The notes beneath the pieces are model-generated. The model was not told the DNA's origin, searched no databases, and worked only from the letters and a program-made list of their open reading frames with translations. Shown in pieces: positions 41,205 through 50,260 of a stretch of 57,931 bases of DNA; the stretch's first letter is position 1; the number at the start of each line of letters is the position of its first letter. The stretch spans positions 1 to 57,931 of the forward strand of contig JAGVBK010000001.1 in NCBI GenBank assembly GCA_020059745.1, written 5' to 3'. Made by a program: the position numbers and the translations under genes. Source of the DNA: Candidatus Shapirobacteria bacterium (lineage in GTDB: Bacteria; Patescibacteriota; Microgenomatia; UM-FILTER-40-11).

Positions 41205-42911
41205 ATGAAAAAATTTTTTACATTTTCAGACAAAAGACCAAGAACCATAAACCAGGCGGTTAACATGGTAAAAAAAAGAAAGCAAAATCATTTTTTTGGC
41301 CTGGAAAAAAAATTAAGCAGAAACGCTTTTGTTAAAAAAATCCTAAGTTTTTTTTCAAATTTAATTTCAAAAATATCTTGGGAAAAGGCAACTTTAATTC
41401 TTTCAATAATCCTTAGTGTTTCAAGCACAATATTTTTCTACCAGACAAAAGACATAATTGCCTACGGAGACGCAGAATCTCACCTAAACATTGCTAAAAG
41501 GGTAATTCACGGCCTTACGCCCGGAGCGGCACAGCTCGGCGGCGTCTGGCTTCCGCTTCCGCATATTCTTATGATCCCCTTTGTCTATTTTGACTTCTTA
41601 TGGAGAACCGGTCTTGCTGGTTCAATTGTTTCCGGAGTTTCTTATATTTTGAGTGCACTTTTAATTTTCAAGCTTTCCAAAATGCTTACCAAAAATAGCT
41701 TTCTTGCTTTTGTCTCCTCTTTTATTTTTATGTCAAACCCCAATGTTTTATATATGCAGTCAACACCAATGACAGAACTTGTTTTAATTGTTTTTTTTGT
41801 TTTAAATACATACTTTTTTATAAAGTTTTTAAAAAAAGAGGGGGACATTGTTTCTCTGATGCTGGCTGCTTTTTTCGGTTTTTGTTGCACTTTGTCAAGG
41901 TATGACGGCTGGTTTTTGGTTTTAACGGAAGCTTTTGTCATTGTTGTTTATACTTTTATTAATAAAAGGCCTTTAAAAAAACTTGACGGCAGGTTGATTC
42001 TTTATTCAACTCCGGCATTTTATGGAATTTTATTGTGGTTTATCTGGAACTTTTTAATTTTTAATGACCCCTTTTACTTTAATAAAAGCGAGTTTTCGGC
42101 CAGAAGCCAACAACTGGCCTGGATGGCCCGAAATGAGCTTCCGGCTGCAGGTAATTTTACCCTTGCTTTTCTTTATTACCTGGTTACCTCAGCAGCAAAC
42201 AGCGGAAGTTTGTTTTTCGGATTGGCAATTTTAGGCTTAATTTACTTTCTTTATGACAAAGAAGAAAAGCAGAGAAACTTAATTTCCCTGATCTTGGCTG
42301 CTCCTTTTGTTTTTTATGTTATGTCTTTGTATATGGGACAGTCCGTAATTTTTATCCCCCTTTTAACACCCAACACCTTTGAGTGGAGGCTCTTTAATGT
42401 CAGGTATGGGATCATGATGCTTCCGGTGGTTGCACTTCTTATTCCTTTTCTTTTTAAAGAGATTGTTAAAAAGGCAAAATTTCTGTCCTTAGTCATTATT
42501 TTCTTTTTATTTTCTTTGCAGTTTTTCTTATTTTTCCGGGACAAGTCTCCGATAATCACCCTCACGGACGGCGTTGTCGGCCTTTCTTCAGCCAAAAAAG
42601 TTGATGCCCAGGATTGGCTGAAAGAAAACTATGACCATGGTTTAATCTTAATTGACGATTACGCCAGAACCATGAGTATTATAAGGACAAACATAAAAAT
42701 GGAAAATGTCATTTATGTCGGCACCAAGCCTTACTGGGAAGAATCTTTCAAAGAACCGGAAAAATATGCCACCTGGATTATTATGCAAAAGGGAGACCAG
42801 GTTTGGAAAAACATTCTAGAAAACAAAGAAACCGAAGCCAGGCTTTACAAATATTTTAATAAAGTTTATACCTCAGAAGAAATCCTTATCTTCAGAAGAA
42901 TGGGCGACTAA
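41205..42911 (+). CDS. GT-C type glycosyltransferase, multi-pass membrane protein
   Basis: 568 residues with about 10-12 membrane helices. The first outer loop has YGDAESHLNIAKRVIHG, the acidic motif of the PMT/ArnT/PglB-like GT-C fold. A soluble C-terminal segment (about 455-568) follows. It would transfer sugars from a polyprenyl-linked donor outside the membrane to protein or glycan. It pairs with the GT2 upstream, and a bidirectional terminator follows. Confidence 0.85.
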   Translation: MKKFFTFSDKRPRTINQAVNMVKKRKQNHFFGLEKKLSRNAFVKKILSFFSNLISKISWEKATLILSIILSVSSTIFFYQTKDIIAYGDAESHLNIAKRVIHGLTPGAAQLGGVWLPLPHILMIPFVYFDFLWRTGLAGSIVSGVSYILSALLIFKLSKMLTKNSFLAFVSSFIFMSNPNVLYMQSTPMTELVLIVFFVLNTYFFIKFLKKEGDIVSLMLAAFFGFCCTLSRYDGWFLVLTEAFVIVVYTFINKRPLKKLDGRLILYSTPAFYGILLWFIWNFLIFNDPFYFNKSEFSARSQQLAWMARNELPAAGNFTLAFLYYLVTSAANSGSLFFGLAILGLIYFLYDKEEKQRNLISLILAAPFVFYVMSLYMGQSVIFIPLLTPNTFEWRLFNVRYGIMMLPVVALLIPFLFKEIVKKAKFLSLVIIFFLFSLQFFLFFRDKSPIITLTDGVVGLSSAKKVDAQDWLKENYDHGLILIDDYARTMSIIRTNIKMENVIYVGTKPYWEESFKEPEKYATWIIMQKGDQVWKNILENKETEARLYKYFNKVYTSEEILIFRRMGD

Positions 42912-42913
42912 AA

Positions 42914-42942
42914 ACCCCGCCGATTTGGCGGGGTATTTTTAG
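42914..42942. terminator. Bidirectional intrinsic terminator
   Basis: CCCCGCC and GGCGGGG form a 7-bp stem around a 5-nt loop. T-rich runs follow on both strands, ending the GT-C gene and the secreted-protein gene at 42953. Confidence 0.85.
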
Positions 42943-42952
42943 CGTGTGCGAC

Positions 42953-43360
42953 CTATTTTTTTACCTTAAAGTCATTCGTGTGAATGCAATAAGTTCCTGG
43001 CTCAAGGTCTAAATAATCACCCCAAAAATTTCCTCCTCCAGAACCAGCCACTGTCATCTCGAACCAGTTTGCGGGACAGCCATCTGCCGGCTTCCAAACG
43101 CTATGGTGGCCGTGTTTGCCTTCATAGTCTTCGCCTTCACCATAAAACCATTGTTGAAAAACACCGCTTTTCCCCGCCTGCATTACAATATCATCCCCTT
43201 CGTGATAAGCAGAATTTCCGGGAATGCCGTGAGGCCCGTCTTCATAATAGGCGACTACATTGGGGTTTTTGTCCTCTGCTTTAAAAGGGGCTGCTCTAAG
43301 AGGTGAGGCAAAAACAAATGAAAGAGAAACCAATGCTAAAATGACTAAAATATGTTTCAT
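42953..43360 (-). CDS. Secreted protein of a two-member paralogous family (A)
   Basis: 135 residues, not recognised. A signal peptide (about 1-23, LRAAP) leads a compact domain rich in Trp, Gly and His. It shares a pattern with the next gene: NxVAxYExGxHxIPG, GxxFQQWFYG or GxIQYFCG, SVW, CPxxW, WGDYLxxxGxYCxH. A ribosome site (AAAGGTGGTG) lies 9 nt before the ATG. It has its own terminator, so it is separately transcribed. A surface or carbohydrate-related role is guessed only from the neighbours. Confidence 0.75.
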   Translation of the reverse strand: MKHILVILALVSLSFVFASPLRAAPFKAEDKNPNVVAYYEDGPHGIPGNSAYHEGDDIVMQAGKSGVFQQWFYGEGEDYEGKHGHHSVWKPADGCPANWFEMTVAGSGGGNFWGDYLDLEPGTYCIHTNDFKVKK

Positions 43361-43441
43361 TAAACAATCACCACCTTTCGTTATGTTTCATATTTTCTGC
43401 TAAATTTGTTCAGTTTTTGTTAAAGAATTGTAAATAAAATG

Positions 43442-43466
43442 AAAAACCGCGGCTTTCACCGCGGTT
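43442..43466 (-). terminator. Terminator between the two secreted-protein genes
   Basis: AAACCGCGG and CCGCGGTTT form a 9-bp perfect stem around a 6-nt loop, followed on the minus strand by a T-run. Confidence 0.8.
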
Positions 43467-43479
43467 TGTGAAACAAGCC

Positions 43480-43923
43480 TTATCTGCTTAGATTACCTGA
43501 TCCCGGGCAAGGCAGAATAGTGTTATGAACGCAGTAGTCAACCCCCGGGACAAGATAATCTCCCCATTCAGGATGCGGGTCTTCTACTTTTACCCAACCG
43601 TTTGGACAGGTATCTCTTCTGGCAACTTGCCAAACAGAAATAATCCTTTTTTGCTCCCCGCTGGGGGTTGTGCCGCAAAAATACTGGATTATTCCTCCGC
43701 AACCGATGGTTTTAACAACATCTGTACCGTAAAATTCAGAGCCTAGTCCTGGAATCTCGTGCCTTCCAGATTCGTAACAGGCAACAGTGTTTGGCAGCTT
43801 AAAAAGAAAATTGCAATTTACCCGGCAGCAGTCAGTACAGCTATTATTAACAGCCAAAGCGGGGTTAGCGGAAAATAAAAACACCCCTAAAGTTAAAAGA
43901 AACAGAAAAAACAGCTTCTTCAT
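43480..43923 (-). CDS. Secreted protein of a two-member paralogous family (B)
   Basis: 147 residues, paralogous to the preceding gene. The signal peptide (about 1-24, ALAVN) is followed by a Cys-rich stretch (CTDCCRVNC) that the other copy lacks. The shared core runs from NTVACYESGRHEIPG through SVWQVAR and CPNGWVKV to WGDYLVPGVDYCVH. Extra Cys pairs suggest disulfides outside the cell. A strong ribosome site (GGGGGTG) lies 6 nt before the ATG. Confidence 0.75.
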   Translation of the reverse strand: MKKLFFLFLLTLGVFLFSANPALAVNNSCTDCCRVNCNFLFKLPNTVACYESGRHEIPGLGSEFYGTDVVKTIGCGGIIQYFCGTTPSGEQKRIISVWQVARRDTCPNGWVKVEDPHPEWGDYLVPGVDYCVHNTILPCPGSGNLSR

Positions 43924-44059
43924 TTATTTCACCCCCTTCCTTCTTCTACTTCTTCTTTTAGGAAACCGATATTCAGCTTGAGTTAAGTTTCAGTAATAAT
44001 TTCGAAAGAAGAAGTGTAAGAATTTAAAAAATCTATATGAAGCTTGCGCTTGCTTTCTT

Positions 44060-44081
44060 GACGGATTGTGCTAGAATCGCC
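44060..44081 (+). promoter_or_regulatory. Candidate promoter of the PA14 protein gene
   Basis: TTGACGGA and CTAGAATCG are separated by 5 nt. A similar pair lies at 53417-53439 before the KGG gene. TTGCTT (44051-44056), about 16 nt before TAGAAT, could serve as an ordinary -35 box. Confidence 0.35.
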
Positions 44082-44104
44082 GCATTAAATCATTCACTGC
44101 CCGA

Positions 44105-45661
44105 ATGAAAAAAAAGACAGCAAAAATTACCATTTTCGCATTAACGGCAATCATTCTTTTGTTTGCCGGAGCAAAAAATGCTTACGCAATAAGCTTGCCG
44201 AAAAACTTTTTAAGCTTTTTTTACTCTTATTTCCAAAAACCTAAAAAACCAACCGACCCGGCAGTCAGCCCGACTCCAACCTTATCTCCAACCCCAACGC
44301 CCATCGCTGATAATCCTGAATTATACCAAGGAAATTACTTTAACAATAAAGATTTAAGCGGAAGCCCGGTTCTAAAAAGGGGAGACAGTCAAATTAACTT
44401 TGAGTGGCATGAGCATTCTCCGGATTCTTCAGTTCCCAGAGATTTATTCTCAGTCAGATGGGAAAAAATAATTAATTTGGAAAGCGGCAATTATGATTTT
44501 TCTGTCACTGCGGACGACGGAGTAAGACTATATATCAATGGTGAACTTATTTTAGACAAATGGTTTGACCAGCCGGCCACTACTTATAATGTTCAGAAAT
44601 ATCTTGGAAATGGAAGCCACAAAATCGTTTTAGAGTATTATGAAGCATACGGAGGCGCGGTGGTAAAATTTGGTTACGGTTTAAATAACCAGGCTAGCCC
44701 AAACCCAACGCCCACTGCCACACCAACCGCCACACCTATCCCAAGCGGAAAAACATGGGATATTCAAAGCGTTTCTTCAATGAAAGAATCAAAAGACCGC
44801 GTCTGTGGGCCAAGAGACCAGGCTTTTATTGAAAGATGGATTGACACGGCAAAAGAGCTTGGCGCAAATTATGTCGCGGTTGAAACCCCCTACGACAACC
44901 CCGACTGCGGCAATTCGCTTGAATACACAAAAGCTTGGGTTAACACCATCCGCTCAAGGGGGTTAAAAATTTGGCACCGGCATATGTTTCTTTCTTTTGA
45001 GGGAATTTACGGCGCAGCTAAAAACCCGAGCGATGATTTCCTGGGAAAAACATACCGCTACATTAAAGATAACGCCTGGATGTTTGAAGAGGGGGACATT
45101 TTTACCCCTGCCCCTGAGCCGCAAAACGGCGGAATTTCAGGAGTAACATACTGCAGTCAAGGTGTCTGCATTTTTAGAGACATCCCTCATTTTAATCAAT
45201 GGCTGAGAGATTCCATTGATGTTTCGGAAAAAGCTTTTGGCGAAATTGGCTTATCCGGAAAAATGAAATTAGGGTTTTTCGGTTTTGACGGCTTTACGGC
45301 CTGGGGAAGCATGAATCCTGACTGGAACGGCATTCTTGAAGACGCTACCGTTGCCAAAATGGGAAATCTGGCCATTGACCACTACCCCGAGCTCTGCGGC
45401 GATACCATGGAAAATGCCTTAAATGAACTTCAGGCAAGATATCCTGGTGTTCCCATATTCATTAGCGAATGGGGAAGCGTGGGTGATGGCAATATTGAAA
45501 ACCAGGTAATAACCAGTATGGGTGCGGCAAAAAGACCAGAGATAATTGGTTTTAACTATTGGCATATGGGAATGGGAGGAAATGAGTCGCTAATTAACGA
45601 AGATTTTTCTAAAAGGCAGCAATTTGATGAAGTCCAATCCTTTTATAAAGGAAATAGGTAA
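44105..45661 (+). CDS. Secreted PA14-domain protein with glycosidase-like barrel
   Basis: 518 residues. Signal peptide (about 1-28), a Pro/Thr linker of SPTPT type, a PA14 domain (about 70-195, with DFSVTADDGVRLYINGELI), a second Pro/Thr linker, then a region of about 300 residues that reads as a TIM-barrel hydrolase. PIFISEWGSVGDGN holds a Glu placed like the nucleophile of clan GH-A enzymes. PA14 should bind glycans. It lies beside glycosyltransferases and secreted proteins, which suggests surface glycan processing. Confidence 0.8.
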   Translation: MKKKTAKITIFALTAIILLFAGAKNAYAISLPKNFLSFFYSYFQKPKKPTDPAVSPTPTLSPTPTPIADNPELYQGNYFNNKDLSGSPVLKRGDSQINFEWHEHSPDSSVPRDLFSVRWEKIINLESGNYDFSVTADDGVRLYINGELILDKWFDQPATTYNVQKYLGNGSHKIVLEYYEAYGGAVVKFGYGLNNQASPNPTPTATPTATPIPSGKTWDIQSVSSMKESKDRVCGPRDQAFIERWIDTAKELGANYVAVETPYDNPDCGNSLEYTKAWVNTIRSRGLKIWHRHMFLSFEGIYGAAKNPSDDFLGKTYRYIKDNAWMFEEGDIFTPAPEPQNGGISGVTYCSQGVCIFRDIPHFNQWLRDSIDVSEKAFGEIGLSGKMKLGFFGFDGFTAWGSMNPDWNGILEDATVAKMGNLAIDHYPELCGDTMENALNELQARYPGVPIFISEWGSVGDGNIENQVITSMGAAKRPEIIGFNYWHMGMGGNESLINEDFSKRQQFDEVQSFYKGNR

Positions 45662-45666
45662 TTTGT

Positions 45667-45696
45667 TTGACATTTTTTTTTCTGCCGTATTAGACT
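45667..45696 (+). promoter_or_regulatory. Promoter of the gene at 45704
   Basis: TTGACA (45667-45672), 18-bp spacer, TAGACT (45691-45696), then 7 nt to the ATG: leaderless. Confidence 0.6.
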
Positions 45697-45703
45697 TAAC
45701 TAA

Positions 45704-46609
45704 ATGGCCAAGACAGAAAAAAGCATAAACACAAAACTTCTCTCCTCAAAGATAAAAAATCTCCAGCTTCTTTCTGCCCAATCATTGAATAGCAAGCACC
45801 CGCATGCAGTCAAATTTCTAACCGAAGCAGGTGTTAATCCCGGAAAAATCAGAGAACACGCGACAAAGCTGCTTACTTCAGGAGCAATTGCCGGAAGCCT
45901 GCTTCTTTCTTCGCCACAAGTTGGCCTGATTCCGGATTCCAAACCTAGTTCAGCCATTGTTCAAACAAAGGAAAATATTTCCAAATCGCTTGCAAACCAG
46001 CTTTCACAAATACTGCCGGAAAAAATTGGGCCGCTTAACGCTGATCAGGAAACAAAAGTCAGCCACCTTTTATTTGATATTTTCGGAATAACAGCCGTCC
46101 CCAAACTGGGAAGCACTCACCTTAACCAAACATACGGCCTTATTGGCGCAGAGCAACACCTTCCCCGCTATCCGGGAGACACAATAGACCAGCACGATGA
46201 ATATCAAAAGTCCGGAATCACTCCGGGTCTAGGAGCCTGGGGCTACTTTGCCAAGTCCAAAAGAGACCTCACGAAAGAAGACGTCTTAAAGGAAAAATAT
46301 TATGTTGCCGTGCAAACGCTTTACCTTCCTGACTGGAATATCAGAACCCGTTTTCTTTACGAATGGTATAAACACCGAAAAGTGGTTGTTGTTAACCCTG
46401 TAAATGGAAAAGCAGTGGTGGCTGTAGTTGGTGATGCCGGTCCGGCAGAATGGACAGGAAAGCATTTCGGCGGCTCCCCTGAAATAATGGCATATCTTAA
46501 TCTTAATGTCGGTAAACAAAAAGGACCGGTGGTTTTATTCTTTGTTGATGACCCTGAAAATAAAGTTCAGCTTGGACCTTTAGAGTATAATTTAGGAGAG
46601 GAGAAATGA
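45704..46609 (+). CDS. Hypothetical protein with RlpA-like C-terminal barrel
   Basis: 301 residues. A single hydrophobic segment lies at about 58-72 (TSGAIAGSLLLSS) after a basic N-terminus. The C-terminal 90 residues contain VVVNPVNGKAVVAVVGDAGP and the pattern of a double-psi barrel, with the Asp of GDAGP at the place of the RlpA catalytic Asp. It could cut or bind peptidoglycan, but this is only a motif-level match. It overlaps the next gene by 4 bp. Confidence 0.55.
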   Translation: MAKTEKSINTKLLSSKIKNLQLLSAQSLNSKHPHAVKFLTEAGVNPGKIREHATKLLTSGAIAGSLLLSSPQVGLIPDSKPSSAIVQTKENISKSLANQLSQILPEKIGPLNADQETKVSHLLFDIFGITAVPKLGSTHLNQTYGLIGAEQHLPRYPGDTIDQHDEYQKSGITPGLGAWGYFAKSKRDLTKEDVLKEKYYVAVQTLYLPDWNIRTRFLYEWYKHRKVVVVNPVNGKAVVAVVGDAGPAEWTGKHFGGSPEIMAYLNLNVGKQKGPVVLFFVDDPENKVQLGPLEYNLGEEK

Positions 46610-46935
46610 CAAAAATCTTTTATGACCATCTAATAGAAGTTGAAGAAATAATTGCAAAAATTGATTCTCAAGAAATCCGAATCGAAGAAAAAAAAGAGAT
46701 TTTAGCCCTTGTTGACGAAACTTTTCATCACCACACTTTAACAATAATCCTTGACCACCTTCCTTTTTCAAAACATAATGAGTTTCTTGAGAAATTCCAG
46801 CAAAGTCCTTTTGACCTTGAGCTTCTTGAATTTCTTAAAAAAGAAATTGAAGTTGACATTGAAGAAATAATCAGGTCAGAGGCAAAAAAAATTAAAGAAA
46901 AGCTCCTTTGCGAGATTGAAGCAGCCAAAAAATAG
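46606..46935 (+). CDS. Small helical protein, function unknown
   Basis: 109 residues, not recognised. It is almost all helix and strongly charged (EVEEIIAKIDSQEIRIEEKKEIL; IEVDIEEIIRSEAKKIKEKL), with a HHH stretch near residue 42. No membrane segment is present. A ribosome site (GGAGAGGAG) lies before the ATG and the gene overlaps the preceding one, so they are translated together. Confidence 0.7.
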   Translation: MTKIFYDHLIEVEEIIAKIDSQEIRIEEKKEILALVDETFHHHTLTIILDHLPFSKHNEFLEKFQQSPFDLELLEFLKKEIEVDIEEIIRSEAKKIKEKLLCEIEAAKK

Positions 46936-46996
46936 CCTTACCGTTTCATTACCCTCTTTATATTTTCTTTTGTCAGAAATTTAAAAACATGAATAT

Positions 46997-48088
46997 ATGA
47001 AAAGAGCTTTAATTGTCTTTGGAATTATTATTGCTTTCTTGGCATTTTTTTTCTTAACAAGAAACCAACCAACAAATACCGTTAAAGACTCTTCAAAAGA
47101 TTCCTTGCCGGAAAACAAACAGAGTCTTTCGGTTTTTACCGAAAACCTTGAAGTTCCTTGGGAAATAGTATTTTTGCCAAACGAAAATGCTTTAGTTACG
47201 GAAAGGCCGGGAAAAGTAAGGCTTATTGAGAATGGAGTTCTAAGACCAAATCCCGTTGTTTCAATTTCAGAAGTTGAAGCAATCGGAGAAGGAGGGCTTT
47301 TAGGAATGGCCTTGCACCCTGATTTTAAAGACAACAGCTATGTTTATTTGTATTACACCTACCAAAGCAGGGGAAATATTAGAAATAAAGTAGCAAGGTT
47401 TGCATTTGACGGAAATTCTCTTGTCTTTGAGAGAAATATAATTGAAGAAATCCCCGGAAGCAATTTCCACAACGGCGGGAGAATATTATTTGGTCCTGAC
47501 AAACTTTTATACATAACAACAGGCGATGCCCAAAATCCGGCTCTAGCCCAGAATACCTCCTCTCTGGCCGGAAAAATACTGAGAATATCAGATGAAGGAG
47601 ATACTCCTGCTGACAATCCTTTTGGGAATGAAGTTTTTTCTTATGGCCACAGAAACCCCCAAGGACTGGCTTTTGATGAAAACAATATTCTTTGGGCCAC
47701 AGAACACGGGCCTTCAGCCAGAGACGAGATAAACAGAATTGAAAAAGGAGGTAACTACGGCTGGCCGGAGGTTACCGGAAGCGAGGAAAGAAATGGAGTA
47801 ATTTCCCCGGTAGTACAAAGCGGAGGAAACACCTGGGCTCCTTCAGGGATGACATTTTATAACAATTTCCTTTATTTTACCGGACTAAGAGGCCAGGCTT
47901 TATTTAGATTTAATAAAGAAACAAAAGAAATTACCGAAGTTCTTTTAAATGGCTTTGGCCGGCTTAGGACCATTGTTTTAGGTCCAAACGGGCACTTTTA
48001 CATAACCACCAACAATAAAGACGGCAGGGGCATACCAGGACCCGGAGACGATAAAATTATTCAAGCGCTCCCCGACTCTTTGAATTAA
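46997..48088 (+). CDS. PQQ-dependent sugar dehydrogenase-like protein (YliI/sGDH family)
   Basis: 363 residues. An N-terminal anchor helix (about 3-21) precedes a six-bladed beta propeller: LEVPWEIVFLPNENALVTERPG, GLLGMALHPDF, the catalytic-His region FHNGGRILFGPD, YGHRNPQGLAFD and TEHGPSARDEINRI. These fit soluble aldose dehydrogenases that use PQQ. It would oxidise sugars outside the membrane. No PQQ biosynthesis genes are here, so the cofactor would have to be supplied, or the propeller may have another role. It overlaps the DUF72 gene end-to-end by 32 bp. Confidence 0.88.
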   Translation: MKRALIVFGIIIAFLAFFFLTRNQPTNTVKDSSKDSLPENKQSLSVFTENLEVPWEIVFLPNENALVTERPGKVRLIENGVLRPNPVVSISEVEAIGEGGLLGMALHPDFKDNSYVYLYYTYQSRGNIRNKVARFAFDGNSLVFERNIIEEIPGSNFHNGGRILFGPDKLLYITTGDAQNPALAQNTSSLAGKILRISDEGDTPADNPFGNEVFSYGHRNPQGLAFDENNILWATEHGPSARDEINRIEKGGNYGWPEVTGSEERNGVISPVVQSGGNTWAPSGMTFYNNFLYFTGLRGQALFRFNKETKEITEVLLNGFGRLRTIVLGPNGHFYITTNNKDGRGIPGPGDDKIIQALPDSLN

Positions 48089-48797
48089 TTACTTTTAAAA
48101 GATTCCTGGCATTTTCCACTGCATAACCTTTAGCGTCATTGTTAAAATAGCAGTAAACCTCGCTTACTTTTTCTTTAAGACCTAATACTTTTTCGGAAAG
48201 AGCTTCTAATTCTTTTTTTGAATATCTTCCGGTGTAGCTTCCGCTTGGGCCGTGCATTCTCATATAAACTTTGTCTGAGGTCACCCAAAAGGGCGAAGGC
48301 GCTTGGCTGTGGTCGTGAATGCAAAAAATTATCTTTCTTTTTTTTAATAAATCAAAAATATCCTCGGTATACCAATCTTTATTCCTAAACTCGAAAACAA
48401 TCTTAAACTCTTTAGGGATAAGGTTCAAAAAGCCTGAAAGAACTTTGCTTTTGTTTAAGTTAGGGGGCAGCTGGAAAAGAATCGGACCCAAAAAGTCTTC
48501 TAAAAGTAGAACTCTTTTAAAAAATAAATCAACTGATTTTCTTTCCACTTCAAGTCTTCTAGCATGTGTAAGATAGCGATTTGCCTTTACCGAAAAGACA
48601 AAGCCTAAAGGAACTTGCTTTTTCCATCTTTTAAAAATCTCTTCTCCTGGCAGGTTGTAAAAAGTATTATTAATCTCAACAGTTTTAAAAACATTGGAAT
48701 AATAAGAAAGATATTGGTTTGCTTTAATTTCTTTGGGATAAAAGATACCTTTCCAATGCTCATAAGACCATCCGGAGGTGCCAATAAAGACTTTCAT
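48057..48797 (-). CDS. DUF72 family protein
   Basis: 246 residues of the DUF72 TIM-barrel family. It opens VFIGTSGWSYEHWKGIFYP, then FKTVEINNTFYNLP, FSVKANRYLTH, FEFRNKDWY, and YMRMHGPSGSYTGRYS. The family is widespread and its reaction is unknown. Its start overlaps the end of the UDG gene by ATGA, and its 3' end overlaps the sugar dehydrogenase gene on the other strand by 32 bp. Confidence 0.93.
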   Translation of the reverse strand: MKVFIGTSGWSYEHWKGIFYPKEIKANQYLSYYSNVFKTVEINNTFYNLPGEEIFKRWKKQVPLGFVFSVKANRYLTHARRLEVERKSVDLFFKRVLLLEDFLGPILFQLPPNLNKSKVLSGFLNLIPKEFKIVFEFRNKDWYTEDIFDLLKKRKIIFCIHDHSQAPSPFWVTSDKVYMRMHGPSGSYTGRYSKKELEALSEKVLGLKEKVSEVYCYFNNDAKGYAVENARNLLKVINSKSRGALE

Positions 48798-49387
48798 ATT
48801 ATTTTTCTTAGTTCTTTAAAATCTTCTTCCAGTACATTTTCCAACTTGGATTGGTGAAGTACGGCTGCAGGATGATAAGAAGTAAATATTTTTATTTTTC
48901 CAAACTCAGAATCTGAATAAAAGCATTTTCCATGGATTTTGGCCATTGTTTTAGGTTTTCCCAGCAAATTTAAAACTCCAAAAAGAGTTTTAAGGGCAAC
49001 TGCTCCTAAAATGACAATTATTCCCGGTTTTATCATTTCAATTTGCCTAACCAAGAAGGGTAGATAAAGACGAATCTCGTCAGACTTTGGAGACCGGTTA
49101 TCAGGTGGTCTGTCTTTAAGAACGCTGGTTATGTAAACTTCTTCTCTTTTAAGCCCGGCAATATTTAAAAGATGGTCAAGAACTTTCCCCGACCTACCCA
49201 CAAACGGCTTGCCAATTTTTGCTTCACTCTCACCCGGAGCTTCGCCAATAAACATTATTCTGGCGTTTAAGTTTCCTTCTCCGATAACTGGTTTATAGTT
49301 ATTTTTCTTTCTAAACCCATAAAGAGGGGAGAGTTCTAAATCTTCAACTTCTTTTTTTATTTTCCTTAATTCCTCTTTCTTATCCAT
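48794..49387 (-). CDS. Family 4-like uracil-DNA glycosylase without Fe-S cysteines
   Basis: 197 residues from the ATG at 49387. The family 4 motifs are FIGEAPGESEAKIGKPFVG and, near the C-terminus, SYHPAAVLHQ. All four usual cluster cysteines are replaced: the N-terminal CxxC region reads LELSPLYGFR, and the usual CRPP...C segment reads KDRPPDNRSPKSDEIRLYL. It should still remove uracil from DNA, but without an iron-sulfur cluster. An upstream ATG at 49450 would add 21 residues with no family match. Confidence 0.88.
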   Translation of the reverse strand: MDKKEELRKIKKEVEDLELSPLYGFRKKNNYKPVIGEGNLNARIMFIGEAPGESEAKIGKPFVGRSGKVLDHLLNIAGLKREEVYITSVLKDRPPDNRSPKSDEIRLYLPFLVRQIEMIKPGIIVILGAVALKTLFGVLNLLGKPKTMAKIHGKCFYSDSEFGKIKIFTSYHPAAVLHQSKLENVLEEDFKELRKII

Positions 49388-49478
49388 AAGAGAAATATTA
49401 TTTTTTTCATTTTCTTTTTCAAGCAAAAAATAATGATGCAAACTTGACATTTATGGCGAATAGTTTAAGAATAAATTT

Positions 49479-50219
49479 ATGAATAGAATTATTTCCTTTC
49501 TCTCGGCAATAGTAATTTTCTTTGTGGCCTTGTTTCTTTACACAAAACTGGCCGGCCCGATTTCTTTTTCAGTAAACAGTGTTTCCACCACTAAAACTGA
49601 CTTTTTTACAGTTACTGGAGAGGGGGAATCTGTAGTTAAGCCGGATATTGCCATGGTAAGCGTGGGGGTTCAAACCAATGGTTCAACGGTGAAAACAGTT
49701 CAAAACAACTTAAACACAAACATTAATGAAGTGATAAAAGCACTTAAATCCCTTGGTGTTGATGAAAAGGACATAAAAACAACCGGTTACAGCATTCATC
49801 CAGCTTACGACTGGACCAGCGGCAGACAAAAAATTACCGGCTACAACGCCAGCACTAACCTTTCGATTAAGGTAAGAAACATTGATAAAGTAAATGAAGT
49901 AATTGATACAGCCTCTGAAAAGGGAGCAAATGTAATAGGCAATATTTCTTTTGATGTTGACGATAGGGCTAAGGCTGAAGATGAGGCAAGAAAAGAAGCA
50001 GTTGAAGAAGCAAAAAGAAAAGCTTCTGAAGCTGCCAAAACAGCAGGGTTTAGACTGGGAAAGATTGTAAGCTATAGCGAGGACAAGGGAGACTCCCCAA
50101 GACCGGTTGCTTATGATTCAATGAGGCTTGAGAGCATGGCAAAGGAAGCACAAACAGATATCCAGACCGGTTCCACGGAAATAAAGATAACCGTTACCCT
50201 GGGATATGAGATTGAGTAA
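49479..50219 (+). CDS. SIMPL domain (DUF541) protein
   Basis: 246 residues. An N-terminal membrane helix (about 3-25) is followed by a SIMPL domain: FTVTGEGESVVKPDIAMVSVGV, NNLNTNINEVIKALKSLGV, YSIHPAYDW, and a long Ala/Lys helix (EAVEEAKRKASEAAKTAGF) leading to LGKIVSY. Related proteins form oligomeric rings in the periplasm; the role is unclear. It diverges from the UDG gene. No terminator is seen after it. Confidence 0.92.
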   Translation: MNRIISFLSAIVIFFVALFLYTKLAGPISFSVNSVSTTKTDFFTVTGEGESVVKPDIAMVSVGVQTNGSTVKTVQNNLNTNINEVIKALKSLGVDEKDIKTTGYSIHPAYDWTSGRQKITGYNASTNLSIKVRNIDKVNEVIDTASEKGANVIGNISFDVDDRAKAEDEARKEAVEEAKRKASEAAKTAGFRLGKIVSYSEDKGDSPRPVAYDSMRLESMAKEAQTDIQTGSTEIKITVTLGYEIE

Positions 50220-50260
50220 GTCTCAAAAAAAACAAAATTTTATTTTATTTAAACTTGGGC

